A stretch of 64,000 nucleotides of DNA from Pseudomonas sp. Bout1 (GTDB lineage: Bacteria > Pseudomonadota > Gammaproteobacteria > Pseudomonadales > Pseudomonadaceae), in NCBI RefSeq assembly GCF_034314165.1, contig NZ_JAVIWK010000001.1, positions 5,471,001 to 5,535,000 on the forward strand, in the 5' to 3' direction. Positions 44,424-53,036 of this stretch are shown piece by piece. A program made the position numbers and the translations under genes. How positions within the stretch are numbered: position 1 is the first letter of the stretch; every line of letters begins with the position of its first letter. The notes below the pieces were generated by a model, which saw only the letters and a program-made list of their open reading frames with translations, had not been told where the DNA came from and did no database searches.

Positions 44424-45452
44424 ATGACCCCCAAGAACGATAAAAATACCCGCACTACGGGCCGCCCTACCCTCAATGAAGTCGCCCGCCTTGCCGGCGT
44501 AAGCCCGATTACCGCCTCCCGCGCCTTGCGCGGCATCAGCACCGTGGCCACCGAACTGGTGGAAAAAGTGCAAAAAGCGGCGGCCGAACTGAGCTACGTG
44601 GTCAACCCGGCGGCCCGCGCCCTGGCGTCGGCCCAGAGCCAGTCGGTGGTGGTGTTGGTGCCGTCGCTGTCCAACCTGCTGTTTATCGAAACCCTGGAAG
44701 CCATCCACCAGGTGCTGCGGCCCAAGGGCTTTGAAGTGCTGATCGGCAACACCCACTATTCGCGCGATGAAGAAGAAGACCTGTTGCGCAACTACATGGC
44801 CTACCAGCCTCGGGGTTTGCTGCTGACCGGGTTTGACCGTACGGAAAGTGCCCGGCGCATGGTCGAATCCAGCAACGTGCCGTGTGTGTACATGATGGAT
44901 CTGGACCCGGGCGCCGGCCTTAACTGCGTAGGATTTTCGCAGTTGAACGCCGGGGAAACAGCGGCGGCGCATTTGATCTCACGGGGGCGCAAGCGCCTGG
45001 CCTACATTGGCGCGCAACTGGACCAGCGCACACTGTTGCGCGGGGAAGGCTTCAGGCGCGCCCTGCAACAGGCCGGCCTATATGACCCGGCGCTGGAAGT
45101 GCTGACGCCACGGCCGTCATCGCTGGGCCTGGGTGGCGAGTTGTTCCTGCAGTTGCTGGCCAGCCATCCGGACGTGGACGCGATCTTCTTTGGTAACGAC
45201 GACCTGGCCCAGGGCGCGCTGCTGGAAGCGTTGCGCCATGGCATCAAGGTGCCGGAGCAGATTTCGGTGCTGGGCTTTAACGACCTGCCCTCTTCCTCGT
45301 TCATGGTGCCGCGTTTAAGCAGCATCAGTACGCCGCGTGAAGCCATTGGCCGGCGTGCGGCGGAGCATCTGTTGACGGTGATGGCCGGCAACAAGATCGC
45401 CCGGCCGGTGGTGGACATGGGGTTTGAGTTGAAGGTGCGCGAGAGTACCTAG
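44424..45452 (+). CDS. gntR: LacI-family repressor of gluconate use (GntR)
   Basis: 342 aa from ATG 44424. LacI-type HTH at residues about 14-60: PTLNEVARLAGVSPITASRA, then AAELSYVVNPAARALAS (hinge helix). The periplasmic-binding-like core reads VVVLVPSLSNLLFIETLEAI, SRGRKRLAYIGAQLDQRTLL, and AIFFGNDDLAQGALLEALRH. Gluconate or a derivative probably releases it from DNA. The gene is divergent from gntK-gntP. Three AGCGCT-centred operators, one before each gene, support a single regulon. Confidence 0.93.
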   Translation: MTPKNDKNTRTTGRPTLNEVARLAGVSPITASRALRGISTVATELVEKVQKAAAELSYVVNPAARALASAQSQSVVVLVPSLSNLLFIETLEAIHQVLRPKGFEVLIGNTHYSRDEEEDLLRNYMAYQPRGLLLTGFDRTESARRMVESSNVPCVYMMDLDPGAGLNCVGFSQLNAGETAAAHLISRGRKRLAYIGAQLDQRTLLRGEGFRRALQQAGLYDPALEVLTPRPSSLGLGGELFLQLLASHPDVDAIFFGNDDLAQGALLEALRHGIKVPEQISVLGFNDLPSSSFMVPRLSSISTPREAIGRRAAEHLLTVMAGNKIARPVVDMGFELKVREST

Positions 45453-45561
45453 GCGGTAGCTGTAGGAAGTGGCTGGTCTTGATGGCAGCGCCTTGCTCCG
45501 TTGCCTACAGGTACGTCAGAATCCGCCGGCTTGTGCGCCTGGGTAGGGCTCTCTAAGGTTG

Positions 45562-45590
45562 CCCGGTCGCTGAATTTCTCAGTGATCGGG
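45562..45590 (+). ncRNA. Hairpin P1 of a structured leader RNA
   Basis: CCCGGTCGCTGA (45562-45573) pairs along its full length with TCAGTGATCGGG (45579-45590) across a five-base loop ATTTC. Ten pairs are Watson-Crick and two are G-U (45566 with 45586; 45569 with 45583). Wobbles hold only in RNA, which argues for a transcribed structure. No T tract follows; TTTAGTAGCC comes next. Confidence 0.6.
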
Positions 45591-45792
45591 TTTAGTAGCC
45601 TGAGCTTCCCTACACAATGTGCATAAGCTTCATCTGTCGGACTTACCTGTCTGTGCTTGATGGTGGCTGCGCGCAGGGCGCCCTTGTGGCGCGCCGGGTT
45701 TTGTGTGGGGTTACCGGTCTACTAACCTGCGTGCAGCCGCCACCCTTTCGTTTAGTAGCGATTCGGTGGTGGCCCAGTTAGAGATCCCGCCT
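45591..45792 (+). ncRNA. Candidate structured 5' leader of the DUF3077-like gene
   Basis: With the hairpin at 45562-45590 this makes up most of the 340 bases between gntR and the small gene at 45793. Helix P2 pairs 45661-45677 (TGGTGGCTGCGCGCAGG) with 45726-45742 in 17 unbroken pairs, two of them G-U. Its loop carries a small GCGCC/GGCGC hairpin (45678-45692). TTTAGTAG occurs at 45591 and again at 45751, and CTACTAA at 45719-45725 can pair with either copy. GCCGCCACC (45736-45744), part of P2, can instead pair with GGTGGTGGC (45765-45773) just before the start codon. The bases 45453-45561 show nothing I can name. Confidence 0.55.
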
Positions 45793-46029
45793 ATGTTCAA
45801 AATAACGCCAAATCCTCCGTCCTTATTCACCGTCAGCACTGACGTCAGCAGCGAAAGCCTGATCGCCAACAGCTACGAGACGTTTTCCTCGGTCAGCACG
45901 TTATTGCTCGACCTGTCTGATGAACTCACCGGCAAAGACCGCGACACGGCATTGGCGATTCACCAACTGAGTGAGTTGGGAGTATTGCTGATGGGCAAGC
46001 TGATGGACCAGGAATCACCGCGCTGCTAA
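45793..46029 (+). CDS. Small DUF3077-like protein
   Basis: 78 aa from ATG 45793; only a weak GAGA lies at 45781-45784. The opening MFKITPNPPSLF and the later helix DRDTALAIHQLSELGVLLMG resemble the Pseudomonas DUF3077 group of small proteins, as far as I can recall; the match is by eye. Mostly helical, acidic centre, no signal peptide, a single Cys as the last residue. The unusually structured leader just upstream suggests control at the RNA level. Function unknown. Confidence 0.65.
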   Translation: MFKITPNPPSLFTVSTDVSSESLIANSYETFSSVSTLLLDLSDELTGKDRDTALAIHQLSELGVLLMGKLMDQESPRC

Positions 46030-46036
46030 GGGCCCA

Positions 46037-46123
46037 TGTGGGAGCTGGCTTGCCTGCGATAGCATCACCTCGGCATGCCTGATACACCGAGGTGCCTGCA
46101 TCGCAGGCAAGCCAGCTCCCACA
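46037..46123. repeat. REP/REPIN-type inverted repeat, family A
   Basis: TGTGGGAGCTGGCTTGCCTG faces CGCAGGCAAGCCAGCTCCCA. Non-coding, between the small DUF3077-like gene and the GST gene. Confidence 0.9.
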
Positions 46124-46195
46124 TTTTTAGTCGTCGTTGGCCCATGCCCCTGCTAAATTGCCCACCTGCCTTCTCACCCTCGCAAGGAAAGCACC

Positions 46196-46828
46196 ATGAG
46201 CCATTCGCTGAAAATCCTCGGTCGAGCTTCCTCCATCAACGTGCGAAAAGTGCTGTGGACCTGCCAGGAACTGGGCATTTCCTACGACCGCGAAGACTGG
46301 GGCATCGGCTTCGCCTCCACCCAGTCTCCCGAATTCCTGGCCCTGAACCCCAACGCCCAAGTCCCGGTACTCATCGACGACAACGGCGTGCTGTGGGAGT
46401 CCAACACCATCTGCCGCTACCTCGTGGGCCTGCACCAGCGCCACGACCTGCTGCCCGTCGAGCCGGCAGCCCGGGCCAGAGTCGAGCAATGGATAGACTG
46501 GCAAGCCATCGAACTCAACCGCTCCTGGGGTGATGCTTTCACCGCGCTGGTGCGCAACAACCCCGACAACCTGGACGCGCACGCCATTGCCGTCGCGGTA
46601 AAGGCCTGGAACGACAAGATGGGCCTGCTGGAACAACAACTCGTCAAAACCGGTGCCTACGTGGCCGGAAACGCCTTCACACTGGCCGACATCCTCATCG
46701 GCCTGTCGGTGCACCGCTGGCGGATTACGCCCATGGAGCATCCACCGTACCCCGCGATCAGCGCCTACTACGCAACCCTCAGCCAACGCCCAGGCTTCCA
46801 AACCTTCGCCCTCGACGGGCACAACTAA
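46196..46828 (+). CDS. Glutathione S-transferase family protein
   Basis: 210 aa. Thioredoxin-fold N-terminal domain with SSINVRKVLWTCQELGISYD, then NPNAQVPVLIDDNGVLWESN, the cis-Pro and E-S pair that bind glutathione. Ser11-12 or Asn14 is at the activating position. The helical C-terminal domain has GNAFTLADILIGLSVHRW (the N-capping box with conserved Asp). AAGGAAA precedes ATG 46196. The following epimerase gene starts 16 bases later, so both are co-transcribed. Substrate unknown. Confidence 0.92.
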   Translation: MSHSLKILGRASSINVRKVLWTCQELGISYDREDWGIGFASTQSPEFLALNPNAQVPVLIDDNGVLWESNTICRYLVGLHQRHDLLPVEPAARARVEQWIDWQAIELNRSWGDAFTALVRNNPDNLDAHAIAVAVKAWNDKMGLLEQQLVKTGAYVAGNAFTLADILIGLSVHRWRITPMEHPPYPAISAYYATLSQRPGFQTFALDGHN

Positions 46829-46844
46829 AAACAAGGACTCCACC

Positions 46845-47582
46845 ATGAACGGACTCAACGTACTACTCACCGGCGCCTGCGGCCGCATCGGCAAGACGTT
46901 TTTCGAAGCCTCGAAAGACCGCTACCGCTTCACCCTCACCGACCGCATCGAGCCGGATTTCGCCCTCGGCGAACACCGTTTCGTGCACGCCGACCTGAGC
47001 GACAAAACCAGCCTCGCCGCCTTGCTCGACGGCATTGACGTGATCGTGCACCTCTCGGGCATCCCCCACGCCAGCGCGACCTTCGACGAGTTACTGCCCA
47101 ACAACATCCTGGCTACCACCTACCTGTTCGAAGCCGCCGTTGCCGCCGGGGTAAAACGCCTGGTGTTCGCCAGCAGCGCCCAGACCATCGAAGGCTACCC
47201 GGTCGACCGCCAGATCACCCCCGGCATGCCGATATTGCCCGCCAACCTGTATGGCGTGAGCAAATGCTACGGCGAAGCCCTGTGCGGTTTTTACGCGGCG
47301 AAAACCCCGCTCTCCACCATCGCCTTGCGCATTGGTGCGTTTGAATTCCCCGAAACCCACGACCTGAACAACGCCCGCGACCTCAGCGCCTGGCTCAGTC
47401 CACGCGACGCCGTGCAACTGCTGCAACGCTCGGTGGAAACCATCGGGGTGAAATACCTGATCGCCCACGGCATTTCCAATAACCGCTTCAAACGCCTGGA
47501 CCTCAGCGAAACCACCCGTGTGCTGGGTTACCAACCAGTGGATGACGCGTTCCAAACATTCGAGATCCCGATCACTTACTGA
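46845..47582 (+). CDS. NAD-dependent epimerase/uronate dehydrogenase-like protein
   Basis: 245 aa extended SDR. Rossmann motif LLTGACGRIGKTF at the N-terminus (G-x-x-G-x-x-G), VHADLSDKTSLAALLDGIDV, FASSAQTIEGYP, and the active-site Y-x3-K in NLYGVSKCYGEA. The overall order and SKxYGE word resemble uronate dehydrogenase (Udh), which oxidises galacturonate or glucuronate to the lactone. It is shorter than P. syringae Udh by about 30 residues, so the substrate may differ. Operon partner of the GST gene; an MFS gene lies downstream. Confidence 0.78.
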   Translation: MNGLNVLLTGACGRIGKTFFEASKDRYRFTLTDRIEPDFALGEHRFVHADLSDKTSLAALLDGIDVIVHLSGIPHASATFDELLPNNILATTYLFEAAVAAGVKRLVFASSAQTIEGYPVDRQITPGMPILPANLYGVSKCYGEALCGFYAAKTPLSTIALRIGAFEFPETHDLNNARDLSAWLSPRDAVQLLQRSVETIGVKYLIAHGISNNRFKRLDLSETTRVLGYQPVDDAFQTFEIPITY

Positions 47583-47604
47583 GCGCCTTAACACACTACC
47601 CGTG

Positions 47605-47636
47605 GCTGTCTACTGTCATAAGTGACAGTAGACAGC
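47605..47636. promoter_or_regulatory. Perfect 14-bp inverted repeat between two genes
   Basis: GCTGTCTACTGTCA, spacer TAAG, TGACAGTAGACAGC. No T tract follows, so it is an operator or a weak terminator. It starts 22 bases after the epimerase stop and ends 60 bases before the start of the next gene. Confidence 0.6.
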
Positions 47637-47696
47637 TACAACCGCAGAGCACTAAATAAAACTCCACCTGTTCCGCTGACAGACAAGGAGTTCGCG

Positions 47697-48143
47697 ATGA
47701 CCGCCGACAACCTCTTTACCCACCACGCCCCCCACGGCCGGCTGGTGGCGCTCAAAGCCTATGAAGGCCCCATTGATACCACCCATGTCACCTACCGTGA
47801 AACACCGACAGGCACAAGAATCATCAACCTTGATGGTCGAGAGCTACTCGACGACAACAGGTCTCGGGGCATTCAAATCAGCTTTTCCAGCAACTTCCTT
47901 CCCGGCGAGCACCCGGTCCAGCAAGACACGTCTACTGCCTTTGCTCAGTTGGCGTATTTCCGTCAGGTCGGCGATCACAGAACATCGAGTCGGGCGAAAA
48001 GCGGCGTTCTTGAGCTAGTGACCTATGACCGGGAAAGAACCTTCGCCACCGGTATCTACCATTTTGTCGCCGAGGTAGATGGCGCCGATCACGAGTTCAT
48101 CGGCAGCTTCGCAATTCGCTATATCCAGGACGATAAAAGCTAA
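47697..48143 (+). CDS. Uncharacterised MoaF-like/lipocalin-sized protein
   Basis: 148 aa from ATG 47697 with AAGGAG six bases upstream. Soluble and beta-rich: HGRLVALKAYEGPIDTTHVT, GTRIINLDGRELLDDNRSRG, and FATGIYHFVAEVDGADHEFI, ending GSFAIRYIQDDKS. No Cys, no signal peptide. I do not recognise a specific family; the size and strand pattern suggest a small barrel. A perfect inverted repeat lies upstream at 47605-47636. Confidence 0.65.
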   Translation: MTADNLFTHHAPHGRLVALKAYEGPIDTTHVTYRETPTGTRIINLDGRELLDDNRSRGIQISFSSNFLPGEHPVQQDTSTAFAQLAYFRQVGDHRTSSRAKSGVLELVTYDRERTFATGIYHFVAEVDGADHEFIGSFAIRYIQDDKS

Positions 48144-48287
48144 GTGCGTTGCATCTCGCAATAAATCCCTGAAATACCAAGCTCCCAGCAATAAATCAGC
48201 GGATGTGCCGATAAATCCTCAATTTTCACAAACGCTGATTTCCGATAGCAGGCTAAGATTCCAGGTCTCTGCCCCTGGACTACTCCC

Positions 48288-49697
48288 ATGCCTTCACTTT
48301 CTGCTGCAGACGGCATCGACCCAATTCGCGCCGCGCACATCAGCGCACGCATCGATCGCCTGCCCGCCGTTGCCACCATTTGGCGTTTGGTAGCCCTGTT
48401 GTCGATCGGCGGTTTTTTCGAGCTGTACGACCTGTTCCAGACCGCCTACATCAGCCCCGGCTTGATCAGCGACGGGATTTTTCACACCGGTAGCCAAGGC
48501 GTATTCGGTTTCTCCGACCAGGCAGCCTTTGCCTCGGCGACCTTTCTCGGCCTGTTCCTCGGCGCCAGCCTGCTCAGCCCGATTGCCGACCGCTATGGGC
48601 GCCGGGCGATCTTCACCTTTGCGTTGATCTGGTACACCGTCGCCACCGTGCTGATGGGCATCCAGACCTCAGCCTTGGGGATTATCTGCATGCGCTTTCT
48701 GGTAGGCATTGGCCTTGGGATCGAGCTGGTGACCATCGACGCCTACCTCTCGGAACTGGTGCCCAAGCGCATGCGCAGTTCGGCGTTTGCCTTTGCGTTT
48801 TTCATCCAGTTCCTGTCGGTGCCGGCGGTGGCGCTGATGTCGTGGTGGCTGGTGCCGCAGGCGCCGTTCGGGATTTCGGGCTGGCGCTGGGTGGTGTTGA
48901 GCAGTGCGGTGTTTGCGCTGTTTATCTGGCAACTGCGCAAACGCCTGCCGGAATCACCGCGCTGGCTGGCGCAAAAAGGCCGATTCGACGAGGCCGGGCA
49001 GATCATGCACAGCCTGGAGGCACGCTGCCAGAAGGACCACCGCAAGCCACTGGATGAGCCGGAACCAGAAGCCGTCAGCGTGCAGGGCCAAGGGCGGTTT
49101 GCCGATATCTGGCAACCGCCGTACCGGCGCCGGGCGTTGATGCTGATTGTGTTTCATGTGTTCCAGGCCATCGGCTTTTTCGGCTTCGGCAACTGGCTGC
49201 CGGCGCTGCTCTCGGGCCAGGGCGTAAGCGTGACCCACAGTTTGGGTTATGCCTTCATCATCACCCTCGCCTACCCGCTGGGGCCGCTGCTGTTTGTGAA
49301 GGTGGCGAACCGTTTTGAAAACAAATGGCAGATAGTCGGCTCGGCGCTCGGCGCGGTGATCTTCGGCAGCTTGTTCGCGCTGCAAACCACCGCCGTAGGG
49401 CTGGTGATTTGCGGGGTGATGATCACGTTTTGTAACGCCTGGTTGAGCTTCAGTTACCACTCCTACCAGAGCGAGCTGTTCCCCACCAACATCCGCGCCC
49501 GGGCGGTAGGTTTCTGCTATTCGTTCAGCCGCTTGTCAACGGTGTTCAGCAGTTTGCTGATTGGCGTGATCCTCGAACACCTCGGCACGCCGGGCGTGTT
49601 GGCGTTTATTGCCAGCAGCATGTTGATCGTGATGATCACCATCAGTTGGTTCGGCCCGCGTACCCGCAACCTGGCGCTGGAAAACATTGCCCACTAG
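48288..49697 (+). CDS. MFS transporter (metabolite:H+ symporter type)
   Basis: 469 aa, 12 helices. Sugar-porter-like marks: FELYDLFQTAYISPGLI in helix 1, motif A SPIADRYGRRAIFTF after helix 2, GIGLGIELVTIDAYLSELVP in helix 4-5, RLPESPRWLAQKGRFDEA after helix 6, and YQSELFPTNIRARAVGF after helix 10. These fit the metabolite:H+ symporter family (uptake of organic acids or aromatic acids). Two hairpins follow the stop. Neighbouring uronate-dehydrogenase-like enzyme may hint at a sugar-acid substrate; this is speculative. Confidence 0.87.
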   Translation: MPSLSAADGIDPIRAAHISARIDRLPAVATIWRLVALLSIGGFFELYDLFQTAYISPGLISDGIFHTGSQGVFGFSDQAAFASATFLGLFLGASLLSPIADRYGRRAIFTFALIWYTVATVLMGIQTSALGIICMRFLVGIGLGIELVTIDAYLSELVPKRMRSSAFAFAFFIQFLSVPAVALMSWWLVPQAPFGISGWRWVVLSSAVFALFIWQLRKRLPESPRWLAQKGRFDEAGQIMHSLEARCQKDHRKPLDEPEPEAVSVQGQGRFADIWQPPYRRRALMLIVFHVFQAIGFFGFGNWLPALLSGQGVSVTHSLGYAFIITLAYPLGPLLFVKVANRFENKWQIVGSALGAVIFGSLFALQTTAVGLVICGVMITFCNAWLSFSYHSYQSELFPTNIRARAVGFCYSFSRLSTVFSSLLIGVILEHLGTPGVLAFIASSMLIVMITISWFGPRTRNLALENIAH

Positions 49698-49710
49698 CGG
49701 CAAACAATCG

Positions 49711-49769
49711 CCGTCGGCACGCCAACGTTTGCCGACGGTGGCGGCCAAAAGCCCCGTAAACACGGGGCT
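49711..49769 (+). terminator. Two consecutive terminator-like hairpins after the MFS gene
   Basis: CCGTCGGCA (49711-49719) pairs with TGCCGACGG (49730-49738). Twelve bases later AGCCCCGT (49750-49757) pairs with ACGGGGCT (49762-49769) across loop AAAC. Neither has a clear T tract, so termination strength is uncertain. Confidence 0.6.
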
Positions 49770-49832
49770 ATACCACTGGGCACGCTAATTGCTCCACCAG
49801 AGGCACCGCTCACATCCACAGGTGTCCTGATC

Positions 49833-50339
49833 ATGCTGATCAACAACAATCCCCAGGCTCAGTCGACGATCCAACGCATCAAACGCGCCGACATGGACCC
49901 GGCCAACGCCGCCGCCAGCGCGCTGTACAGCGGTGCCGCGCAAAACGCGCAGGGCGCCGCGGGGGTGACCACCACCCAGGCAGCCGCCGACGCCACCGCC
50001 GACAACATCAACGCGGCCTTTGCCAAGACCCGCGTGCAGTTGCAGGCCACTACGGCGACCACGTCGACCACCGATGTGCCCAAGACCGATTCCACCTCGT
50101 CGGCTCGCAGTGATTTCACCGACTACATGAAGAAGAGCCCGGCCGAGCGCATCCGTGAGCAACTGCTCAAGGAACAGGGTTTGACCGAGGCCGATGTGAA
50201 GAACCTGCCTGCGGATAAACAGGATGCTATTTCCAAGGAAGTGGCAGAGCGCCTGAAAGAGCAGCAGACGCAGCAAGTAGCGGCGAAAACCGCAGACCCG
50301 CAGGCGCAGACGGTGAAAGAGACCCTGGCTGCGATCTAA
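49833..50339 (+). CDS. Uncharacterised Ala/Thr/Gln-rich protein
   Basis: 168 aa. It opens MLINNNPQAQSTIQRIKRAD. The first half is low complexity, rich in Ala, Thr and Asn (AADATADNINAAFAKTRVQL). The second half is charged and helical: FTDYMKKSPAERIREQLLKE, LTEADVKNLPADKQDAISKE. No signal peptide, no membrane helix, no Cys. I recognise no family. It is flanked by the MFS terminators and a family B repeat cluster, so it is its own unit. Confidence 0.7.
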   Translation: MLINNNPQAQSTIQRIKRADMDPANAAASALYSGAAQNAQGAAGVTTTQAAADATADNINAAFAKTRVQLQATTATTSTTDVPKTDSTSSARSDFTDYMKKSPAERIREQLLKEQGLTEADVKNLPADKQDAISKEVAERLKEQQTQQVAAKTADPQAQTVKETLAAI

Positions 50340-50358
50340 ACCCAGACAATACAAACCC

Positions 50359-50558
50359 TGTGGTCAGGGAGCTTGCTGGGGTGAGGGAGCTGCTGTGGTG
50401 AGGGAGCTTGCTCCCGCTGGAGTGCGCAGCGCTCCCGGGATTTTGGGGCCGCTTCGCAGCCCAGCGGGAGCAAGCTCCCTCACCACAGCAAGCCCCCTCA
50501 CCACAAAAGCTCCCTCACCACAAAAGCCCCCTCACCACAGCAAGCTCCCTCACCACAG
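50359..50558. repeat. REP cluster, family B, with tandem arms on both sides
   Basis: The left side has three direct copies of the GGTGAGGGAGCT-type arm, the centre is CTTGCTCCCGCTGGAGTGCG, and the right side repeats CTCCCTCACCACA or CCCCCTCACCACA five times. It occupies most of the gap between the Ala-rich orphan gene and the BdlA-like receptor gene. Confidence 0.85.
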
Positions 50559-50583
50559 GTCATGTGCCAGTCATGAATACCGG

Positions 50584-51903
50584 TTACTGCAGTTGCAACG
50601 TGGAGTTGAACTGACTGATCGCATCCACCACATGCCGTGACCCTTCCTGAATCTCCAGGATCACCTGCCCCGCCTCATTCGCCAGCTCTACCCCAAGCCC
50701 CGTACGACTCAAGCTCGACTGCATGCTCGACACCGCGCTGATCGACAGGTCGTGGTTTTTGCGCACCACGTCCACAATCTCGATCGTCGCCTGGCTGGTT
50801 CGCGCCGCCAAACTGCGCACTTCATCCGCCACCACCGCAAACCCCCGCCCATGCTCACCCGCCCGGGCCGCTTCGATCGCGGCGTTCAGCGCCAGCAGGT
50901 TGGTCTGGTCGGCGATGCCGCGAATGGTCTGCACGATGCTGCCGATGATGTCCGACTGCTTGCTCACCGCATCAATGCTGATGGCCGCCTGGTTCAGGTC
51001 GCGGGAAATCTCTTCGATGATCTGTACGGTCTGCTGCACCACTTGCGAACCCTTGCGGGCACAGGCGTCGTTCTGCACCGAGGTGGCGTGGGCCGAGTCG
51101 GCGGCGGTGCGCAAGGTGGTGACCTGGTCGGTGATATCACTGGCGAACTTCACCACTTTGTACAGGCGCCCGTTGGCATCGAAGATCGGGTTGTAGGAAG
51201 CCTCCAGAAACAGCGTTTGTCCGAATTTGTCTTTGCGCTCAAACCGGTGAGAGTGATATTCGCCGCGATTGAGCGAGGCCCAGAATGCTTTGTAGGCCGG
51301 CGACTCGGTCTCACCGCGATGACAAAACAGGCTGTGGTGCTGGCCGACGATTTCACTGAGGGAATACTTCACCGTCTTCAGGAAGTTGTCGTTGGCATTC
51401 AGGATCTGGCCTTGCGGGGTGAACTCGATCACCGCCATGGAGCGGCCAATCGCGTCGATCAGGCTCTGGTTTTCATGCTCGCGGTGTATCCGCGCCGAGA
51501 TGTCCGAGGCGACCTTGATCACGCTTTTCACCTGGTTGTCGGCACCGAGCACCGGCATGTAGCTGGCCTCCAGCCACACTTCCTGGCCATGCTTATTCAG
51601 CCGCATGAAGGTGCCACTCAGGGGCTCGCCCCGCGCCAGGTCGCGCCATAGCTTGGCGTAGGCGTCGGTGTGGGTGTAGGCCTCTTCGCAGAAAATCCGG
51701 TGATGCTTGCCGCGAATTTCTTCGGCGCTGTAGCCCATGGTCTTGCAGAAGTGTTCATTGGCATCCAGCACGATGCCGTCGCGGTCAAACTCGATCATTG
51801 CCATGGAACGGCTGATGGCGGCCAATTTGGCCTTGGCTTCGGTGAGGGCGCAGGAGAAACGTTCGATTTCCAGCAGGTCGGATTTGTGTTGGCGGTTGAA
51901 CAT
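50584..51903 (-). CDS. bdlA: BdlA-like soluble chemoreceptor (two PAS domains plus MCP)
   Basis: 439 aa, no membrane helices. PAS1 spans about 30-140 ([20 protein letters not shown]), PAS2 about 150-265 ([20 protein letters not shown]), and the methyl-accepting hairpin follows ([39 protein letters not shown]). Domain order and size match BdlA of P. aeruginosa, which drives biofilm dispersal in response to nutrient and redox cues and links to c-di-GMP. AGGGTG precedes ATG 51903. The truncated receptor at 17080 is a relative. Confidence 0.87.
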   Translation of the reverse strand: MFNRQHKSDLLEIERFSCALTEAKAKLAAISRSMAMIEFDRDGIVLDANEHFCKTMGYSAEEIRGKHHRIFCEEAYTHTDAYAKLWRDLARGEPLSGTFMRLNKHGQEVWLEASYMPVLGADNQVKSVIKVASDISARIHREHENQSLIDAIGRSMAVIEFTPQGQILNANDNFLKTVKYSLSEIVGQHHSLFCHRGETESPAYKAFWASLNRGEYHSHRFERKDKFGQTLFLEASYNPIFDANGRLYKVVKFASDITDQVTTLRTAADSAHATSVQNDACARKGSQVVQQTVQIIEEISRDLNQAAISIDAVSKQSDIIGSIVQTIRGIADQTNLLALNAAIEAARAGEHGRGFAVVADEVRSLAARTSQATIEIVDVVRKNHDLSISAVSSMQSSLSRTGLGVELANEAGQVILEIQEGSRHVVDAISQFNSTLQLQ

Positions 51904-52070
51904 GTCGGATCACCCTTTATTTTCCCGTCGCCCACGCGGGCGCATTCCATTCACGGCTTGAATCTTGATTGCAGACCTTTATGGGGAAAACCATCCGAAA
52001 CGCTTTATATGCAATGCGTCATCAACGGTTCTGGATGAGCATAGTCAGGCGTTGGCGCTATGCAAGGCCA

Positions 52071-52940
52071 CTAGTCAGCGAGCATTTTCAACAAGGCATT
52101 CACCGCAGGGGAAGGTGAACGGCTGGTTAAACCGACCAAGGCAAATTCGCGATAAACCGGAACGCTCAGGGGCATCACGCACAGGCCCTGGCGCTGCGCC
52201 GGGAGGGTGATTTCCGGCACCAGCGTCACGCCTACTCCTTCACGTACCAGGCTGAAGGCGCTGCTCCATTCACGCACTTCCACCCGGATGTCCTGGATGA
52301 CCAAACCGACTTCAGCGCTGAGGCTGCGGGCATTGGCCGTGCAACCGCCGGTAGCCAGCACAAAAGGTTGTTGCAGCAACTCTTCAAACGTCACCGAATC
52401 CCGGCCCGGGCGAGCGGCCAGGGCGTGCCCGGCCGGCAGCACCGCCAGCCAGTTGTCCCGCCCCAGCAGCGTGGCATTGCGCTCGGGCTTGGGGTTGAGC
52501 ACCACGCCCAGGTCGATCAGGCCGGCATCGAGCAAGGTGTTCACCTCGTTGTCTGTCACCTCCAGGGTGGTCACTTCAATACCCGGATACAGCTGATTGA
52601 AACGCCGCAGCAGCGGCGCCAGGAACGCTGCCAGCACCATGGGAAAGCTGGCGATACGAATCGTCCCACGCAACATGGGGCGTGCTTCATCCACGGTGCT
52701 GCGAATAGCCTGCAACGCCCCCAACATCACCCGCGCCTGCTCGATCACCTGCAAGCCCAGGGCCGTAGGCAAGGTTTGGCGGGCCTCACGCGTGAACAAT
52801 TGCGCACCGAGGTTGGCCTCGATGGCCGCCATCGCCTGGCTGGCGGCAGACTGGGTCATGCCCACGCGCTCAGAGGCCGCGGTGATGCTGCCGTTGTCCG
52901 CCACGGCCACCATCAGGCGCCAGTGCATCAGGTTCATCAT
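52071..52940 (-). CDS. LysR-family regulator (GST-linked)
   Basis: 289 aa from ATG 52940. HTH at residues 3-62 (MHWRLMVAVADNGSITAASE, TQSAASQAMAAIEANLGAQL). Effector domain begins RGTIRIASFPMVLAAFLAPL and has WSSAFSLVREGVGVTLVPEI. The frame is open upstream for 138 more codons through the divergent GST gene, but that part is not LysR-like. Divergent from the GST gene at 53037, its probable target. Confidence 0.9.
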   Translation of the reverse strand: MMNLMHWRLMVAVADNGSITAASERVGMTQSAASQAMAAIEANLGAQLFTREARQTLPTALGLQVIEQARVMLGALQAIRSTVDEARPMLRGTIRIASFPMVLAAFLAPLLRRFNQLYPGIEVTTLEVTDNEVNTLLDAGLIDLGVVLNPKPERNATLLGRDNWLAVLPAGHALAARPGRDSVTFEELLQQPFVLATGGCTANARSLSAEVGLVIQDIRVEVREWSSAFSLVREGVGVTLVPEITLPAQRQGLCVMPLSVPVYREFALVGLTSRSPSPAVNALLKMLAD

Positions 52941-53036
52941 GGCAGTAGCTGTCCTTATGGGTGGTTCTGAAAGTTTAATTTTACCCAAGGTGTCATGCCA
53001 TTGAGACTGGCGCAAATGTCCAACGGAGCTGCCTTG

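Noticed and set aside
50359..50558. Repeated units that could be taken for a CRISPR array
   Set aside because: The units are 13-20 bases with almost no spacer, form inverted arms, and match family B REP elements elsewhere in the window. No cas genes are present.
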